Source: Pinus tabuliformis
Lineage: Eukaryota > Streptophyta > Pinopsida > Pinales > Pinaceae
Direction of reading: 5' to 3'
DNA: 64,000 nucleotides
NCBI GenBank assembly: GCA_031772625.1
Contig: CM062816.1
Location: 832,078,071 to 832,142,070 of the forward strand
A program made the position numbers and the translations under genes. The notes below the pieces were generated by a model. The model saw only the letters and a program-made list of their open reading frames with translations, was not told the origin of the DNA and made no database searches. Numbering within the stretch: the first letter of the stretch is position 1; each line of letters starts with the position of its first letter. This document shows positions 45,179 to 56,630 of the stretch, one piece after another.

Positions 45179-46439
45179 ACATAATCCTTGTCCTCCATGG
45201 CTGGGACTATAAGTAAATTATCTATTAGCCCCAGAACAAACAACACATCTGTCACCTCCAAACAACCTCCTAGCTCCAACTGAAACAAAGTGTCCCAACT
45301 CCTTTGTAAGATACCCCCCACCCAGAATTACCTTAAATTTCAAACTAAATTTTTGAGTTTTACTTGAGATAGACTTTGATGAGTTTCTTCAAACAGTTTG
45401 TTGGCACATGGCTGTAGGTGCACTTTTGTTTAATTTATTCAATGTATTACACACAGCACCAAAGGTATGACAAAGAAGAGCTCAACCCAACTGTGTATAT
45501 TGTAGATTAAACTCAGAAATACAATTGCCACAATGTACATTCACCACAACAATGGATTTTAAATATGCTCAGCCATTTCATTAACTTATGAACAGAGGTT
45601 ACAATATACAGTAAAAAGAGGAACCTGAAATTTATCCCAACAATAAAGACTTTAGTATATCTTCGTAGAGTGGTTCCAACAGTGTAGACTTCAGAAATAT
45701 AGCTGAAGCTCCAATATGACTGTGTATTCAGCCCCCTTCCCACAAAGATCCAATCCTCGAACACATTGTTTGGACAGTCTTTCAACCAACAACTTGGCCT
45801 CTGTTTATGATGCAGAAACAGACCCAAATATATGTACCACATCCCTCCAGAAGAATCTACAGAACTTGGCTCTTTGATATATTTTTGATATCAGCTACTA
45901 CAGAACTCGTCCCCAAGGAAACTATTGAACTCATCCCTCTCTTCACAACAAACTCAGCATCTTGTGACAATGAACTCTGCCCTCTAAACAGTTAACTTGA
46001 GCAGCAGCAATGTAGATATGGCCTCAACTGATGTGGTATAACTTGTGTTCTCCAACAATCAAGATTCAGCCCCTTCCTACAGTACTTCGACCCACAGAAT
46101 CTAACTGAACTCGTCCTCCTTTATTTTCAGACTCAGCCTCTTTTGAGCAGAGGAAACTCATCTCCTTAACACACTCAAAAGCTCAGCCAACAAACGGAAG
46201 AAACCCGACCTCAGCTAATTAACCAAACTCAATGATTTGAACCTCCAAGTGGGCCCATGAACTCCTCCTCTTAATGGGTATTCTTAGACAGTATAAGAGA
46301 GATAGAATAACACAATTCAGTCCTTAAAATCAACTAAAAACACCATTCACTTATTCTTCTGCTAAGATATTCTTCTCAACAGAAGCACAATTGTGAAATC
46401 TAAGTGAACCTGCTCCCAAACTAGCTAGGATATATAGTT
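45179..46439. other. unassigned; GAACTCRTCC repeats
   Basis: The motif GAACTCRTCC recurs with variation near 45905, 45929, 46109 and 46260. It may be the R-U5 and leader of the minus-strand LTR that follows. The 109-residue minus frame at 45513-45842 is not recognised. Confidence 0.35.
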
Positions 46440-46833
46440 CCAACACCGAAACTAGCAACCAGAATGAGGGTTTCCAAAAACCCTAGTCTATTCCCCAAGA
46501 GTTCTCCTAATTTCTATTTCTCAAATGAGCAAATGCAAGAATGAGGAGAGACTCCTCAATTCCCTCTTTATAACTCATTTGTCACTTTTGCCAGCTTTTT
46601 ACCCTTTTATTTTAATAAAGTCACTTTAGTGGGTTTCCTCACTTTATAATTTAAAAGTGATTTTTCATTAGCGTAGAACCCATGTCTCCTTTTCACCACT
46701 TTAGCTTTTGTAATGTTTTCTCCTAGGTGAATCGTGTTCCCTTGATTAATTTTTCCCGTCCTAGCCTACGAGAACCTTATTAGACTAGTGGATCCCCCTT
46801 CCTTATGTCTCCTAAGCGGATGGGAACATTACA
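46440..46833 (-). repeat. minus-strand gypsy LTR inserted in a copia scrap
   Basis: The minus strand from 46833 begins TGTAATGTTCCC and has GAGTTATAAAG (46576-46566) as a TATA box about 260 bp in. Its start interrupts the copia gag-protease reading immediately beyond 46833. The low-coordinate end is uncertain and may lie further left. Confidence 0.55.
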
Positions 46834-47270
46834 TCCCTCTACACAATACTTGGAATTATTGCCAAGATCCACATGCATATCTAATTCCTTCTCTAACAAA
46901 CTTGTGATTACTTCATGTGATGAGAAACACCACTGTCCACGAACCAAACACCTTTGGAAATTGTGCCAAAAAGGTAAGACACCAACAAGAACTCCTCAAA
47001 CTTCACAACAAACTCACTGAATCGACTATCTGTAGATGTTGCTTCCTGTTGGAACTTACCCTTACCCTCCTTCCTGTTTGGACACTATGAAACATAATGC
47101 CCACTCTTGTGGTAGGAAAAGCATTTCACTTTGCTCAAATCCTCCTCCTTTCCACCCTGTGAAGTGGCCTCTCCACTTGTATCCTTGTTGACTCCACTGC
47201 TCAATCACCTTGTTGTACTCTGTCAAATTGCTTTTCTTTACCAATCCATTATCCAAGAGATTACTTCATT
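46834..47270 (-). pseudogene. Ty1/copia gag-protease fragment
   Basis: Minus frame: SGEATSQGGKEEDLSKVKCF, a degraded knuckle (CFSYHKSGHYVSxC, second Cys lost), a lysine-rich linker, and then VWFVDSGVSHHM with the protease catalytic DSG. It contains stops, and a frameshift near 47190 joins it to an upstream block around NLTEYNKVIEQW. Short, decayed, and cut at 46833 by the gypsy LTR. Confidence 0.7.
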
Positions 47271-47800
47271 GTTCAAAGGTGAGCTCTCACTGTGTTATTG
47301 TATCAATGATGTACCAAGAATCAAGAATAACATTGTCACCACAGTCCTGAAATGTCACTGTTTATAGTCCAAAATTTTACACAACCATCAAAGTATTACA
47401 GCTCCGAGGTTGTATCAAGAATGGCACCCACACTATTTGAAGTCTACACCAGCATTTACACAGACTGAAGTGACACAAATCTACTAGCACCCTTAATTCA
47501 GTGTAGATAGCACTCTGAAGTAGCAATACCACAGTCCGAGGTCCTTAGTCTGAGCTCTGAAGATGCACCATAGCTCCAAGGCATCACAACACAACTCTGA
47601 AACAGCTATACCGAAACTGTCATATATACCTTGCACTCTTCCACAGGTCCGAGGTGTTTGAAACACACACAGTTCGAGCTGCAAGTGATCTGAGGTAAGG
47701 AGTCACAGACTGGTCCGAAGATGCTAAGGTAAGGTCAAGTCTGAAGTTGCAGCAGTATCCACAGAATTACCACACAGTACACAATAACCCAGTAATGTCA
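47271..47800. repeat. degenerate short repeat based on TCCGAGGT/TCTGAAGT
   Basis: The motif YCYGARGYTGC recurs at roughly 30-60-bp spacing (for example near 47400, 47510, 47537, 47556, 47645, 47715, 47740). The units are too diverged to define a consensus by eye. No coding potential. Confidence 0.45.
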
Positions 47801-48136
47801 CTCCACCTATTTAGCTTCACAAATCCAAGCTAGAGATAATCCACCAAGTTGTTCTTCTTTGAAAGTTCACGAGATGTGAACTAATGTTCACTTTTCTGTG
47901 ATGTATCACTGAGCTGATGGATGAAAAGTGATGTCCGAGCACCCTATATATAGTGTTTTTAGTGCTAATGCGAAGAGACGCGACTCCTATAGGCAGGCCG
48001 ACATGAGAGGCCAAGTACAGGTCGGCTCCATAAATGAATAATTACATTTTGACTTAAAATTTTGATTTCTCTCTAACCACTAGGAGTTTGGAGGCGTGTG
48101 AGGGCTCGTTGGAAAGAGGAAACAATCCTCTTTCAG
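47801..48136. other. possible LTR promoter region
   Basis: CTATATATAG at 47944-47953 is a self-complementary TATA box, so its strand is unclear. GC-rich GAGACGCGACTCC and CAGGCCGACATGAG follow. No second LTR copy was found. Confidence 0.3.
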
Positions 48137-48290
48137 ATGGTATAAGGCTCATTGTGAAAGAATGAATCTAAGATGATGAAAAACCCTTTTTATTGTGATT
48201 GACCTTGTTTTTTAGATGGTATAAGGCTCATTTTGAAAGAATGACTCTAAGATGGTGAAAAACCCTTTTTATTGTGACTGATCTTGAAAC
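48137..48290. repeat. tandem duplication, about 80 bp
   Basis: Two units begin AGATGGTATAAGGCTCATT (about 48137 and 48217) and end near TTTTTATTGTGAYTGA.CTTG. High similarity. Confidence 0.8.
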
Positions 48291-49135
48291 GTTTTAGTGC
48301 AGAAGATGATTAGGGAAGTATGGCTTTGTCATAGGGATCATCTAGTGTGGTGATAGTGTGGCCTTCATTAGGAGAGCTCATCAAGTATATTTTCATCAAT
48401 GATAATTATTGACCAACATTTCCGAGGACTTAGTCCAAAAATAACGGCGTATTTTGTATGTGTGCATCTATTTCTTCCAATGTTTTTATTTCTTCTGCAA
48501 TATTTGTTTTGTGAAGGTTGCAGTGTATTTGTTTTGATATTTGTCATAGCACACAACAAATAATTTGTTCAATTAAATTAACAAATAGAAGAAATAACAT
48601 CAGTTGCTGCAATAGGATTCAAGGTTAGCCGAATTTTCACACGGTATCAAAGCCAGGTTGTAAGCCAGAGAGCTCACTAGTAGAAGGGAACAGGAATTTT
48701 GTAGCTCTGCGTAAGCAGCAGTTCGAAACCCTCAAAGGCAGCGCAATTTCTTGGCCAGGAGGGTCAATTTCTTGAGGAAAAATTGATTTCTCTGAGAGAG
48801 CGACAGAGAAATCATATTTCTCTAGTTCAAGGGTTACCAGAGGTAGAGGGAGCAACCAGTGTTTTCCTTGCAAAGAAGATCTCTAGCTGGACGCGGTTTT
48901 TTGCAGCAGTCACTCGTGCAAAATAGCATCAAGAGGAAAAAAATAGCATCAAGAGGAAGAAAGAGCACGCATTGAGGGAAATTTTCCTCAGGGGACTTCT
49001 AGTTTTAGAAGTTCATTTTCCTCTTGTAGATCAATAGTCGTTGTGAGTAGATTTACTCACTCCAGCAAGGAGTGCGTAGAGCCTAGCAGCAGCTGAGAAA
49101 AAGAGAAGAGGAGGATTTTGACTTATTTTGCTGAG

Positions 49136-50028
49136 ATGGCCACTGCTGAACTATGAGATCGAGACAGGTTGGACAGTGCTTCCAACTATGTCATCTGGAA
49201 GGCAACGATGTCCTTCCTTCTGGATGAATATGGCTTGAAGCCATTCATAGATGCAATGGTAGTTATCCCCACAGATGCAGATCAACTGAAGGAATACCAA
49301 AAGGAGATGGCGAGGGCAAAGAGGTTGATTCTTGACGGTGTTCGAGATCACATTGTATCACACATAGAGAGCCAAGGAATGACCAAGGAGATGTGGGATA
49401 CACTTTCCATGCTATACCAAGGCACTTCCAAGCAGTGGAAGATGTACTTGGAGGAAAAGCTGAGATGCACCAAGATGCAGAAGGGGGAACGCATAGACCC
49501 CTACCTCACCAAGATTCAGGATATCTGAGATCAACTATCAGTTGTTGGAGCAGCACCTCAAGCCATAGAGCTAGTACGATTGGCACTCAATAGTGTGTCT
49601 AAGGAGTGGCAAGTATTCATCCAAAGCATTTTGGGCAGAGAAGCCTTGCCAAAGTGGAACAGGATGTGGGCCGATTTGCAGCAGGAGGAATTGAGGCGAG
49701 CTTAGTGAAGAGCTCTGTCAATGGCAGTAGTAGCGAGTCGAAGCAGGTGAAGGAGGAGGAGAATGCGGCCCTTGCATCAAAGGGTCCCAGTCAGGGATAG
49801 GGGGAGCAACGAAAGAAGAAGAAGGACCTATCAAAGGTCAAGTGCTTCAGATGTGGTGAGCTTGGTCACTACAACACCCAATGTCCTCTCAGGAAGGACA
49901 AGGAGGAGAAGTAGGACCAGGCAGCAGCTCATGCTGAGATCGATAAGTTGTCATCCATGCTAGAAGAAGACTTCGCCATGTTTGCTGACATACTCCCAGG
50001 AGTCAAATGGGGTGACTTGGTATTGTAG
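49136..50028 (+). pseudogene. Ty1/copia Gag, decayed
   Basis: ATG at 49136 (MATAEL), then TGA at 49154-49156. The gag domain reads DSASNYVIWKATMSFLLDEY, GLKPFIDAMVVIP, MTKEMWDTLSMLYQG, LEEKLRCTKMQKGERI. A CGA-to-TGA-type stop sits at 49525-49528 (DI*DQLSVVG). After LALNSVSKEWQVFIQSI a one-base shift near 49690 leads to a Ser/Glu-rich linker and a knuckle CFRCGELGHYNTQC (about 49846-49887). The frame ends at 50026-50028. The domain order is that of copia Gag, which packages element RNA. No protease motif follows. Confidence 0.85.
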
Positions 50029-50587
50029 CCTCAGAGTGCTACAAATGGGCAGGATTCTTGAGGAGGTCCACCTCTTGAATCAGAACCTTGCTACGGAAGC
50101 CCGTAGTATTTCAGTAGCAGGATGGATCAGTGGCAGTAGATGCAGTCAGACGCCAGAGTGGCAGATGCAGAGTCTAGTTGCAAGTCAGATGCTGGGGAGC
50201 GCGGTGCAGAGTTGGCAGCAGTACAATCGGCACAGTGCAGAGTCAGTAGCAGCGCAGATGCCTCAGTGACAGTGCAGATATTAGCAACAGACAGAGACTC
50301 AAGTGACAAATGTATCATACCGATCACAGTTGATTCAGTATTTTGGATGCTTTTCAGTTGCAAATGTTGCATTTGCAGCAGCAGCAAATGGAGAGGGTGT
50401 TGTAGTGCAAATGTAGTATTGGCAGCGATTCAGTTAGCACCAGCACAGATGCAGCGCATATCAGAGTTGCACAGTGGTCGGTGGACAGCAGTAGCCAGAC
50501 ATTAGCAACGTGACAAGACATGATGCAGAGACAAGGTGTTGTTTCAGTGGGTTGCAGCACTAGAACACATTCCTTGCTAAGAGGGAG
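50029..50587 (+). other. GCAG-rich spacer and polypurine tract
   Basis: Imperfect GCAGTAG/GCAGATGC repeats fill the place where pol should be. Open frames here (50140-50505 plus and others) are low-complexity. The purine tract AAGAGGGAG at about 50579-50587 immediately precedes the LTR. Confidence 0.55.
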
Positions 50588-51671
50588 TGTTAGCTTTTGT
50601 AGCATCGGATGTGTTCTAGCAACGAGATTTCATGGAGAGGATAGAATACATGTATTCTCCAATACCCAGAAATCGTTTATGGAAATTCCACATAGAGACG
50701 ACTTAACTAGATTTATTAATCAGTTTTTAATATTTCCTAAGTCTAAACTTAGGAAATATGATTAATTAATTAAGTCATGGTGAGAATGTTCTAGAAAAGT
50801 ACATGGATTGATTTCTAGTTAATCCTAGCCATCGATTAAGATTTAATTGTGGTCGTTGAAGTCTCAACAGAGGATTATAAGAAGAAGTCAATGGGGCTTG
50901 GAGAAGACACACCAAATCAGTTGAGCATTCGATTTTGTTGGGAAATCGATCTCCAAAGTAGCAGCATTCAGTTGTCGGAGGTGATTCAGTGAGATCGAAG
51001 TAGTGAGAGAGGGGCAGAGATAGTGAGGTCGAAGGAATCTTTTCCAGTTCCAGCGAGTACATTGCAGAGAAGCAGTGATTGCCACAAAGAGGCAATGCAG
51101 AGCCCTCTAGAGGAGATTTCCATTTTGCTGGGGAGAAGTCAAGATTCGGTGCCAGAAGCTGGATAGAGGTTCCAAAGGCTACGAAAATCAGTTTCCCAGA
51201 CAGCAGCTGACAAGACAGTGAGAGGTGACGCAATTCTGAGCTAGAGCGATGCAACGACTGCGCAAAGGTAGCAAGGGACGGCTTAGTTTCGAGTTGAGGT
51301 CGGTGTTGGATCGCCTGTGGAGTGAGGAATTTTCCTCGCTAGTTATTTTTGCTAGTTTTCCTCTGTTTGGATAATGAGTATGGGCATCCATAGTTTGTAC
51401 TCAGATTTTCACTACTACATAATATTAAAACCCTCAGTTGCTGCACCGGTTTTCCCAATTTGGGTTTTCCCGGGGACTTAGTCCAAAAATAACGGTGTAT
51501 TTTGTGTGTGTGCATCTATTTCTTCCACGGTGTTTGTTTTGTGAAGGTTGCAGCGTATTTGTTTTGATATATGTCGTAGCACACAGCAAATAATTTGTTC
51601 AATTAAATTAACAAAAAGAAGTAATATCATCAGTTGCTACAATAGGATTCGGGTTTAGCCGAACTTTCACA
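50588..51671 (+). repeat. 3' LTR of the gag-only copia element
   Basis: 1084 bp, starting TGTTAGCTTTTGTAGC and ending CTTTCACA. Its last 202 bp match the truncated 5' LTR. GGATTATAAGAAG near 50872 may be the TATA box. Confidence 0.82.
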
Positions 51672-52264
51672 GAATCCTCATCAAAGGTGACATCATGGCT
51701 TATTTCCACTTCTCTTTGACCAGACACATAGATTCTATATGCCTTTGAATTTTCACTATAGCCCACAAATGTACCTTTCTTCCCAGATGCTTCTAACTTG
51801 TTTCTTTTCTCTTTAGGCACATGAAAATACACGAGAAACAAAATACTCTAAAATGAGAAACATCAAGTTTCTTACCAGTGAAAACTTCTTCGGGTATCTT
51901 GAAGTCCAATGCTTGATGTGGGCACCTATTTTGAACATATACAGCAGTGTTGGCAGCTTCTCCCCATAAGAACTTCGATAGGCTTTGGTCATGAAGCATA
52001 GGCTTGTGAATGGAATCAACAATAATTTTCTTCGCTTTGACCTCACCTTTCTTGTACTTTGTTTTGGGCCTTGGCAATAGTGGGTGCATTTGAAGGAGGC
52101 TCCACCACTCTTCCTTTGACATAGTCCATAGCATCATTCTCTTCCAAAGTCAAATCCAAAGACATCTTCCATGCATGATAGTCGGATTTGTCCTTAAGCT
52201 TGTCCTCGGATTTGAAGTATGATGTAGTCATCATTGAGGCTAGCCCCAAATTCTTGTCCAACAA
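51672..52264 (-). pseudogene. Ty1/copia gag-integrase fusion fragment
   Basis: From 52264 on the minus strand, gag reads MLDKNLGLASMMTTSYF, KLKDKSDYHAWKMSLDL, DYVKGRVVEPPSN and KYKKGEVKAKKIIVDSI. At about 52016 it jumps to the integrase C-terminal region: MLHDQSLSKFLWGEAANTA, VYVQNRCPHQALD, EEVFTGKKLDVSHF. A shift follows, then VPKEKRNKLEASGKKGTF and REVEISHDVTFDED. The deletion removed the gag C-terminus, protease and integrase core. The reading is cut at 51672 by the plus-strand copia LTR. Primer site and LTR lie upstream on the same strand (52318 and beyond). Confidence 0.85.
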
Positions 52265-52317
52265 CTTTCCTTAGTGATTGCTTTTCTCACTCTAGCTTTG
52301 GCTTTGTCTTCATCTGT

Positions 52318-52329
52318 GTTCTGATACCA
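52318..52329 (-). other. primer-binding site of the minus-strand copia element
   Basis: The minus strand reads TGGTATCAGAAC, initiator-Met type with one change near its end, directly after the LTR end TTAACA. Confidence 0.85.
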
Positions 52330-53145
52330 TGTTAATTTTAGATAACAATGGTATGTTCTGTGCTTAGCACAATTTACTTCAATGTTCCTTTAGCAGCCCA
52401 ATGACAATTTCCAATAATTTCCAGTAGCAATCACATTAACCATCAATCACATTGACAGTAAATGCAAACAGAACATAAAACAAATGCAGAAGACAAGCCA
52501 AGACAAGAGGACCCCAGATTTGGCGAATGCCGGAGAAAAACCCCAATGTGGGGAAAACCCTTTGATCAAATCTTCTTATTACTGTTCAATAGTTCAGCAA
52601 AGACAGAGTGTACAAAAGTCAAATAGACTAGCCCAATACAAAGTAAAATCAGCCTTGTCAAATTCTGCAGTCAAACTTCAGCCCTAACCAGAAAGTCAAC
52701 TTTAGTCAACACAACAGTAAAAAGACCTCCTTTGAAGCTTGGCCAAAGGCAATCCAATTCGACCACATGCAATGGTCAAAGTCAACCCAAAACAGTCCCA
52801 AAAATTCCAATCAAACTTGTTCAACTAGTGGTCAACTTTGTGGTCAAACAGGCACACAGTCAACGCAGGTCAAACAACTCCAAAATCCTCAAATTTTGTG
52901 CCAGTCAATGCGGCCTAGAGAAATCGAAATTTTGCCCTCAAAATCGCAGTCAAATTCGGTCAAAACAACCTCAATCAACGCTGGTCAACGTTGGTCCTGA
53001 AGTCTGAAATTTCGGCCTATAATTTACTGCCCAGAAAATCGTCCTCCTTGCCACACGAGTGAGAGAGAGAGAAGTTGCCCCAAGCTGTACGAACCAATTT
53101 GATGAAGAGAGAGAAGAATGTGTTAGTCTTATAATTTTTATAGGA
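52330..53145 (-). repeat. 5' LTR (R-U5 and promoter) of the minus-strand copia element
   Basis: The minus strand ends in TTAACA next to the primer site. It contains GGGTTTTCCCCACATTGGGG (about 52560-52540), a typical copia R-U5 block, and a TATA box CCTATAAAAA at 53145-53136. A CT-rich leader with TCTCTCTC follows the TATA box. The LTR start lies further right but was not found, possibly beyond the hAT insertion at 53632. Confidence 0.65.
52619..52988 (-). promoter_or_regulatory. cluster of TTGAC (W-box-like) motifs
   Basis: On the plus strand GTCAA occurs at 52619, 52657, 52670, 52695, 52705, 52775, 52781, 52831, 52843, 52859, 52869, 52903, 52949, 52959 and 52984, all in one orientation. 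Fourteen of the fifteen fit TTGACY on the element's sense strand, the core bound by WRKY factors. They lie downstream of the TATA box, in transcribed LTR, so promoter function is uncertain; decayed tandem repeats are an alternative. Confidence 0.5.
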
Positions 53146-53631
53146 TTTCTTGATTATAGCTTATCATTATTATGTTTGAGATGTTGTAAATAATATTTCC
53201 TCCTGCAAATTATTTCCAAAGAGACACCAAGTACCAAGATTTAAGGAGATTTTTGCATGTAAATGTTTGGATCAAATCAAACTGCAAGTATTTTCATCAG
53301 AAAAAGCTCAAAAACAGCTTTCTAACGGTATATTATTCATTCAAATCCAATCCTTGGATCGAAGGAAAGAGCAAGTTGAAGTCTACACCAAAAAGCACAT
53401 AAGGCATAAGTGAGAAATAATTTATTTTGAAATATTAAAATAAATTCAAAAATAAATGAATAATCAAAACTTTAAAAATACATGAAAAATTCGTTTATTC
53501 CAAAGTCCAAAAGTCAAAGCAGTCAAAGGGCCCACCCCGCACTCATGCATTATTTACCCCCAAAGTTAAAAGCATCGAGATGTGTGCATATTATAATCTA
53601 TGGTTGTGCATATGTTTCGGATTCCCCAGCC

Positions 53632-55066
53632 CAGTGTTGCAGGGGAGCGCCCCCCACCCCTTAATCTCGCTCCCAATCTACGCTCCGGGAGCAACTTGGG
53701 AGCTGGTCGGGAGCGCGCTCCCTAAAAAAAAATGCTTCTTGCCTTTTCAGGAACGTTTTCGGGAGCGTTTAGCCTTTTTTGCAAAAAAAAAATTGCAATA
53801 ATGTTCCAAATGCAATTTTTTTTTCAAAGAAACAAATAAGTTTTGAGTGGGGCAACTTAATGATCAAGGCTATGGCCCTAGTATTGATATGCGATTCATG
53901 GTAATGTTAAATTCTTAGAGTAAAAGTGACATTCTCCTTGATCTTCATTTTCATCATTTTACTTAAATTTTTAACATTACCATGAAATGACTCAGGATGT
54001 TTGAAAGTGGTTCCGACCTCATTGGATTTCATATGGAGAAAGTAGAATTTTAGATTTCATTCAAAATCCAACAGACTTATCAGTTTTTCAAGATTTCAAG
54101 ATTGCGATGTTTCAATTGAATTTTGTCATGTATTAGGGTATGGAACTCGTATTTAATCAAGAGCACCAATCCCTCTATGTACCTTGATGTTAGTGACATT
54201 GGTTTTCGAACTCCTCTATCATGACCCTCCTAAAAATGTATGCATCACTCAAACAAAATCTTGACTTGGCATGCTATGCTTTTTCTATCTTATGTTAATG
54301 CTTAAAGGGTGATATTAATGACAAAGATACCTCTAGATGTTAATGCTTAGAGGGTGATATTAATGACAAAGATCCTGATTTTCCAACAAGACTAAAAAAC
54401 TAGACATTTCTCGTGGTGGCAAGAAGCCCAAGCATAAGCAATAAATAATAGATTTACTTGTCTTTTCTAGTTTCTAGTAGTTTTTATAGCTATTGACTCT
54501 TTCATATTTATTATGATATTTTTTTTAAACAACATATGACAATTTAAGTTTGAAGTTGGCAATTATAACTCATTAGTAATGAATTATGAATATGATGCTT
54601 CATGAAAGTTGAAAGTTGTTTCATTTCATTTTATAACATTTCATTTCATGTTAGATATTATTTGTTGTAATGGTTACACTTAGCTTACAAGTACAACTTT
54701 GGTGATCAATGATGATAAATGTTATATATTGAATTTTGAAAGCTTGAAACTTTAAGATTGATGAATCACGAGCCTCAATATGTTGTATGTTACTATGTTA
54801 CTAACTTGTGGACATGGTTGATGAAGATTACAACTTCTAGATGATTGTTGTTATATGGTTCAATCTATGTTTTTTTATGTTTTTTATATCTAATTCATAA
54901 TTCTACATGTTTTTGTTGACATATATGTATCAAAATATAAAAATATATATATTATATAAAAAGCGCTCCGGGATTCACTCCCAAACCGGGAGCTTTTGAA
55001 AATGTCGCTCCCCCACCCGTTTTCGCTCCCACTCCCCGCTTTCACTCCCGCTCCCAAGTAACACTG
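53632..55066 (+). mobile_element. hAT non-autonomous element, copy 2 (intact ends)
   Basis: 1435 bp with terminal inverted repeats CAGTGTTGCAGGGGAGCG and, at the right end, CGCTCCCAAGTAACACTG. A perfect 8-bp target duplication CCCCAGCC lies at 53624-53631 and 55067-55074. An 8-bp duplication and CAGTGTT-type ends are hallmarks of the hAT superfamily. Many GGGAGCG/CGCTCCC subterminal motifs lie within 100 bp of each end. No transposase frame. It shares its core with copies 1 and 3 and holds the empty TRIM site. Confidence 0.93.
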
Positions 55067-55074
55067 CCCCAGCC

Positions 55075-56630
55075 CCTCCGACATTTAACCAAAGGGGGGG
55101 TCCAAAAAGTGGTTTTCACTTTTACTGTCATTTACAGATGTCACCCTCACGTAATTTCGAACCCCCCCGCCCCTCCCCCCCTAAACCTCTTACTACCTAT
55201 GCCCCTCCAGAATCCATTAACTGTTTTGGTTTGAATTTTATAAATATGGCAGGAATGGATTTCATGCAATTATGAAACAAATACTATGTGGATGGGAGGC
55301 TGAATGGAGTTCAATGCGATTATGAAGTAAATGCTTTGTGGATGGGAGGCTAAGTTAAAGAGATCAGGTGAGACAGGTTCAGGAATGAAAGACAAAGTGG
55401 GTAAAATGAGATGACGGGCAAAGGAGTAAATTAAATTTACAGTTACAGGAAAAAGAAATTCATGGGTGCAGGAAAATAAATACATGAGAGAAAATAAGAG
55501 GGAGATTTTGCAATAATATGTTCATGAAAGTAATGCACAGGTAAGAAAAATAGGGAGCTTCATGTAAACAAGTTTTACACATAAGAGGACAAGTAAAAAT
55601 GAGTTTTTACAGAGAAGCAAGATATTTTTGTTTTTACAGGGATAAAAGTCAAAACAAATGTTTTACCAGCCATGGATTTACAAAAAAACAACACATGGTT
55701 TTGCAAATCCATCCAAAGATTTACAGGAGTAAAAGGAAATTTACAAGGGAAGGTAAAAGGAGAAACAGGACATGGTTTTTGAAAACAACACATGGGTTTC
55801 AAAATCCATGGGAAGAGAAACAATACATGGATTTAGAAAACAACCCAAGGATTTTTGAAACAGTATATGATCATTCTAATAAATACTTTGAATTATGAAT
55901 TTCATTTAAATATTTGGAAATATTAATTTAAATATATTATTTAAATCCAAATATTTTGTGACAAAACAAAGTATTTAAAAGAGGAGTGGATAAGACAATG
56001 CACATGACAGCAGCAAGAGAAACAGGGACAACAGTGCATATTCAGCCCAACATTTCAGAACAGAATGCAGTAGAAAGAGGGACAGCACAAACATCTGCCA
56101 GCAAGACAAACAACATTGCTCATTCAAAGGCCCAGTCACCACCAGAATTCCCAAAAACAACAGATTTCCAGCAGTCAATAAACCAATTCCAGATTGGAAT
56201 GCACAATACTTGCAGGCAGTTCAGAGTTTCTAGCAGGCAAATTAGAGATATTATCTTATCTTTAGTTTATTATGCAAGATTTCTCCAAAAATAGCCACAG
56301 TCAGCAACAATTCACTTTAAAGGTTGAACATAAGATCAGAAATAGTATAGACTTCCTATTACTTAGTTGTATTTTGGGAAATATCTACAGGTTTTTGGTA
56401 GATATTGTTTGTAATAATTTTTATTTAGATTTTCCTGAGATTATTAGAGAATATTTTGTAACTTTTTGGGATTTTATATTAGTTTAGTAAAAGATCTCAG
56501 GATATTTTGTAATTATTAGTATAAATACTTCACTGTTTGAAGTATCAAGGGTTGATTTCCGAATGTAATTTCTGCTGCATATTGTATTTTTCAAAGTACT
56601 GAAGCATCAATAATACAAGGACCTTTCACA
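55075..56630 (+). other. purine-rich region and LTR-like end
   Basis: A tandem duplication of about 58 bp (GGATGGGAGGCT units, 55255-55362) is followed by a purine-rich stretch with repeated ACATGG and GGATTT motifs (55500-55900). A TATA box GTATAAATACTT at about 56519 and an end ...ACCTTTCACA at 56630 look like a solo or broken plus-strand LTR. No partner, primer site or target duplication was found. Confidence 0.35.

Larger units (their letters stand above)
48420..51671 (+). mobile_element. gag-only Ty1/copia element with truncated 5' LTR
   Basis: The 5' LTR keeps only its last 222 bp (48420-48641), matching the end of the 3' LTR (51470-51671; shared GGACTTAGTCCAAAAATAAC and ...TTTCACA end). 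Then come the primer site CGGTATCAAAGCC (48642-48654), a gag gene, a GCAG-rich spacer without protease, integrase or RT, the purine tract AGAGGGAG and the full 3' LTR from 50588. It lies directly against a minus-strand copia integrase fragment at 51672, so it inserted into that element. Confidence 0.85.

Noticed and set aside
50140..50505. 121-residue frame in the copia spacer
   Set aside because: It is generated by GCAG-rich repeats; several overlapping frames are equally open.
55599..55898. 99-residue plus frame
   Set aside because: It follows repeated ACATGG/GGATTT purine-rich motifs; the protein is low-complexity.
56519..56630. Solo LTR with TATA and TTTCACA end
   Set aside because: Promising end, but no matching start, target duplication or second copy, so it is not called as an element.
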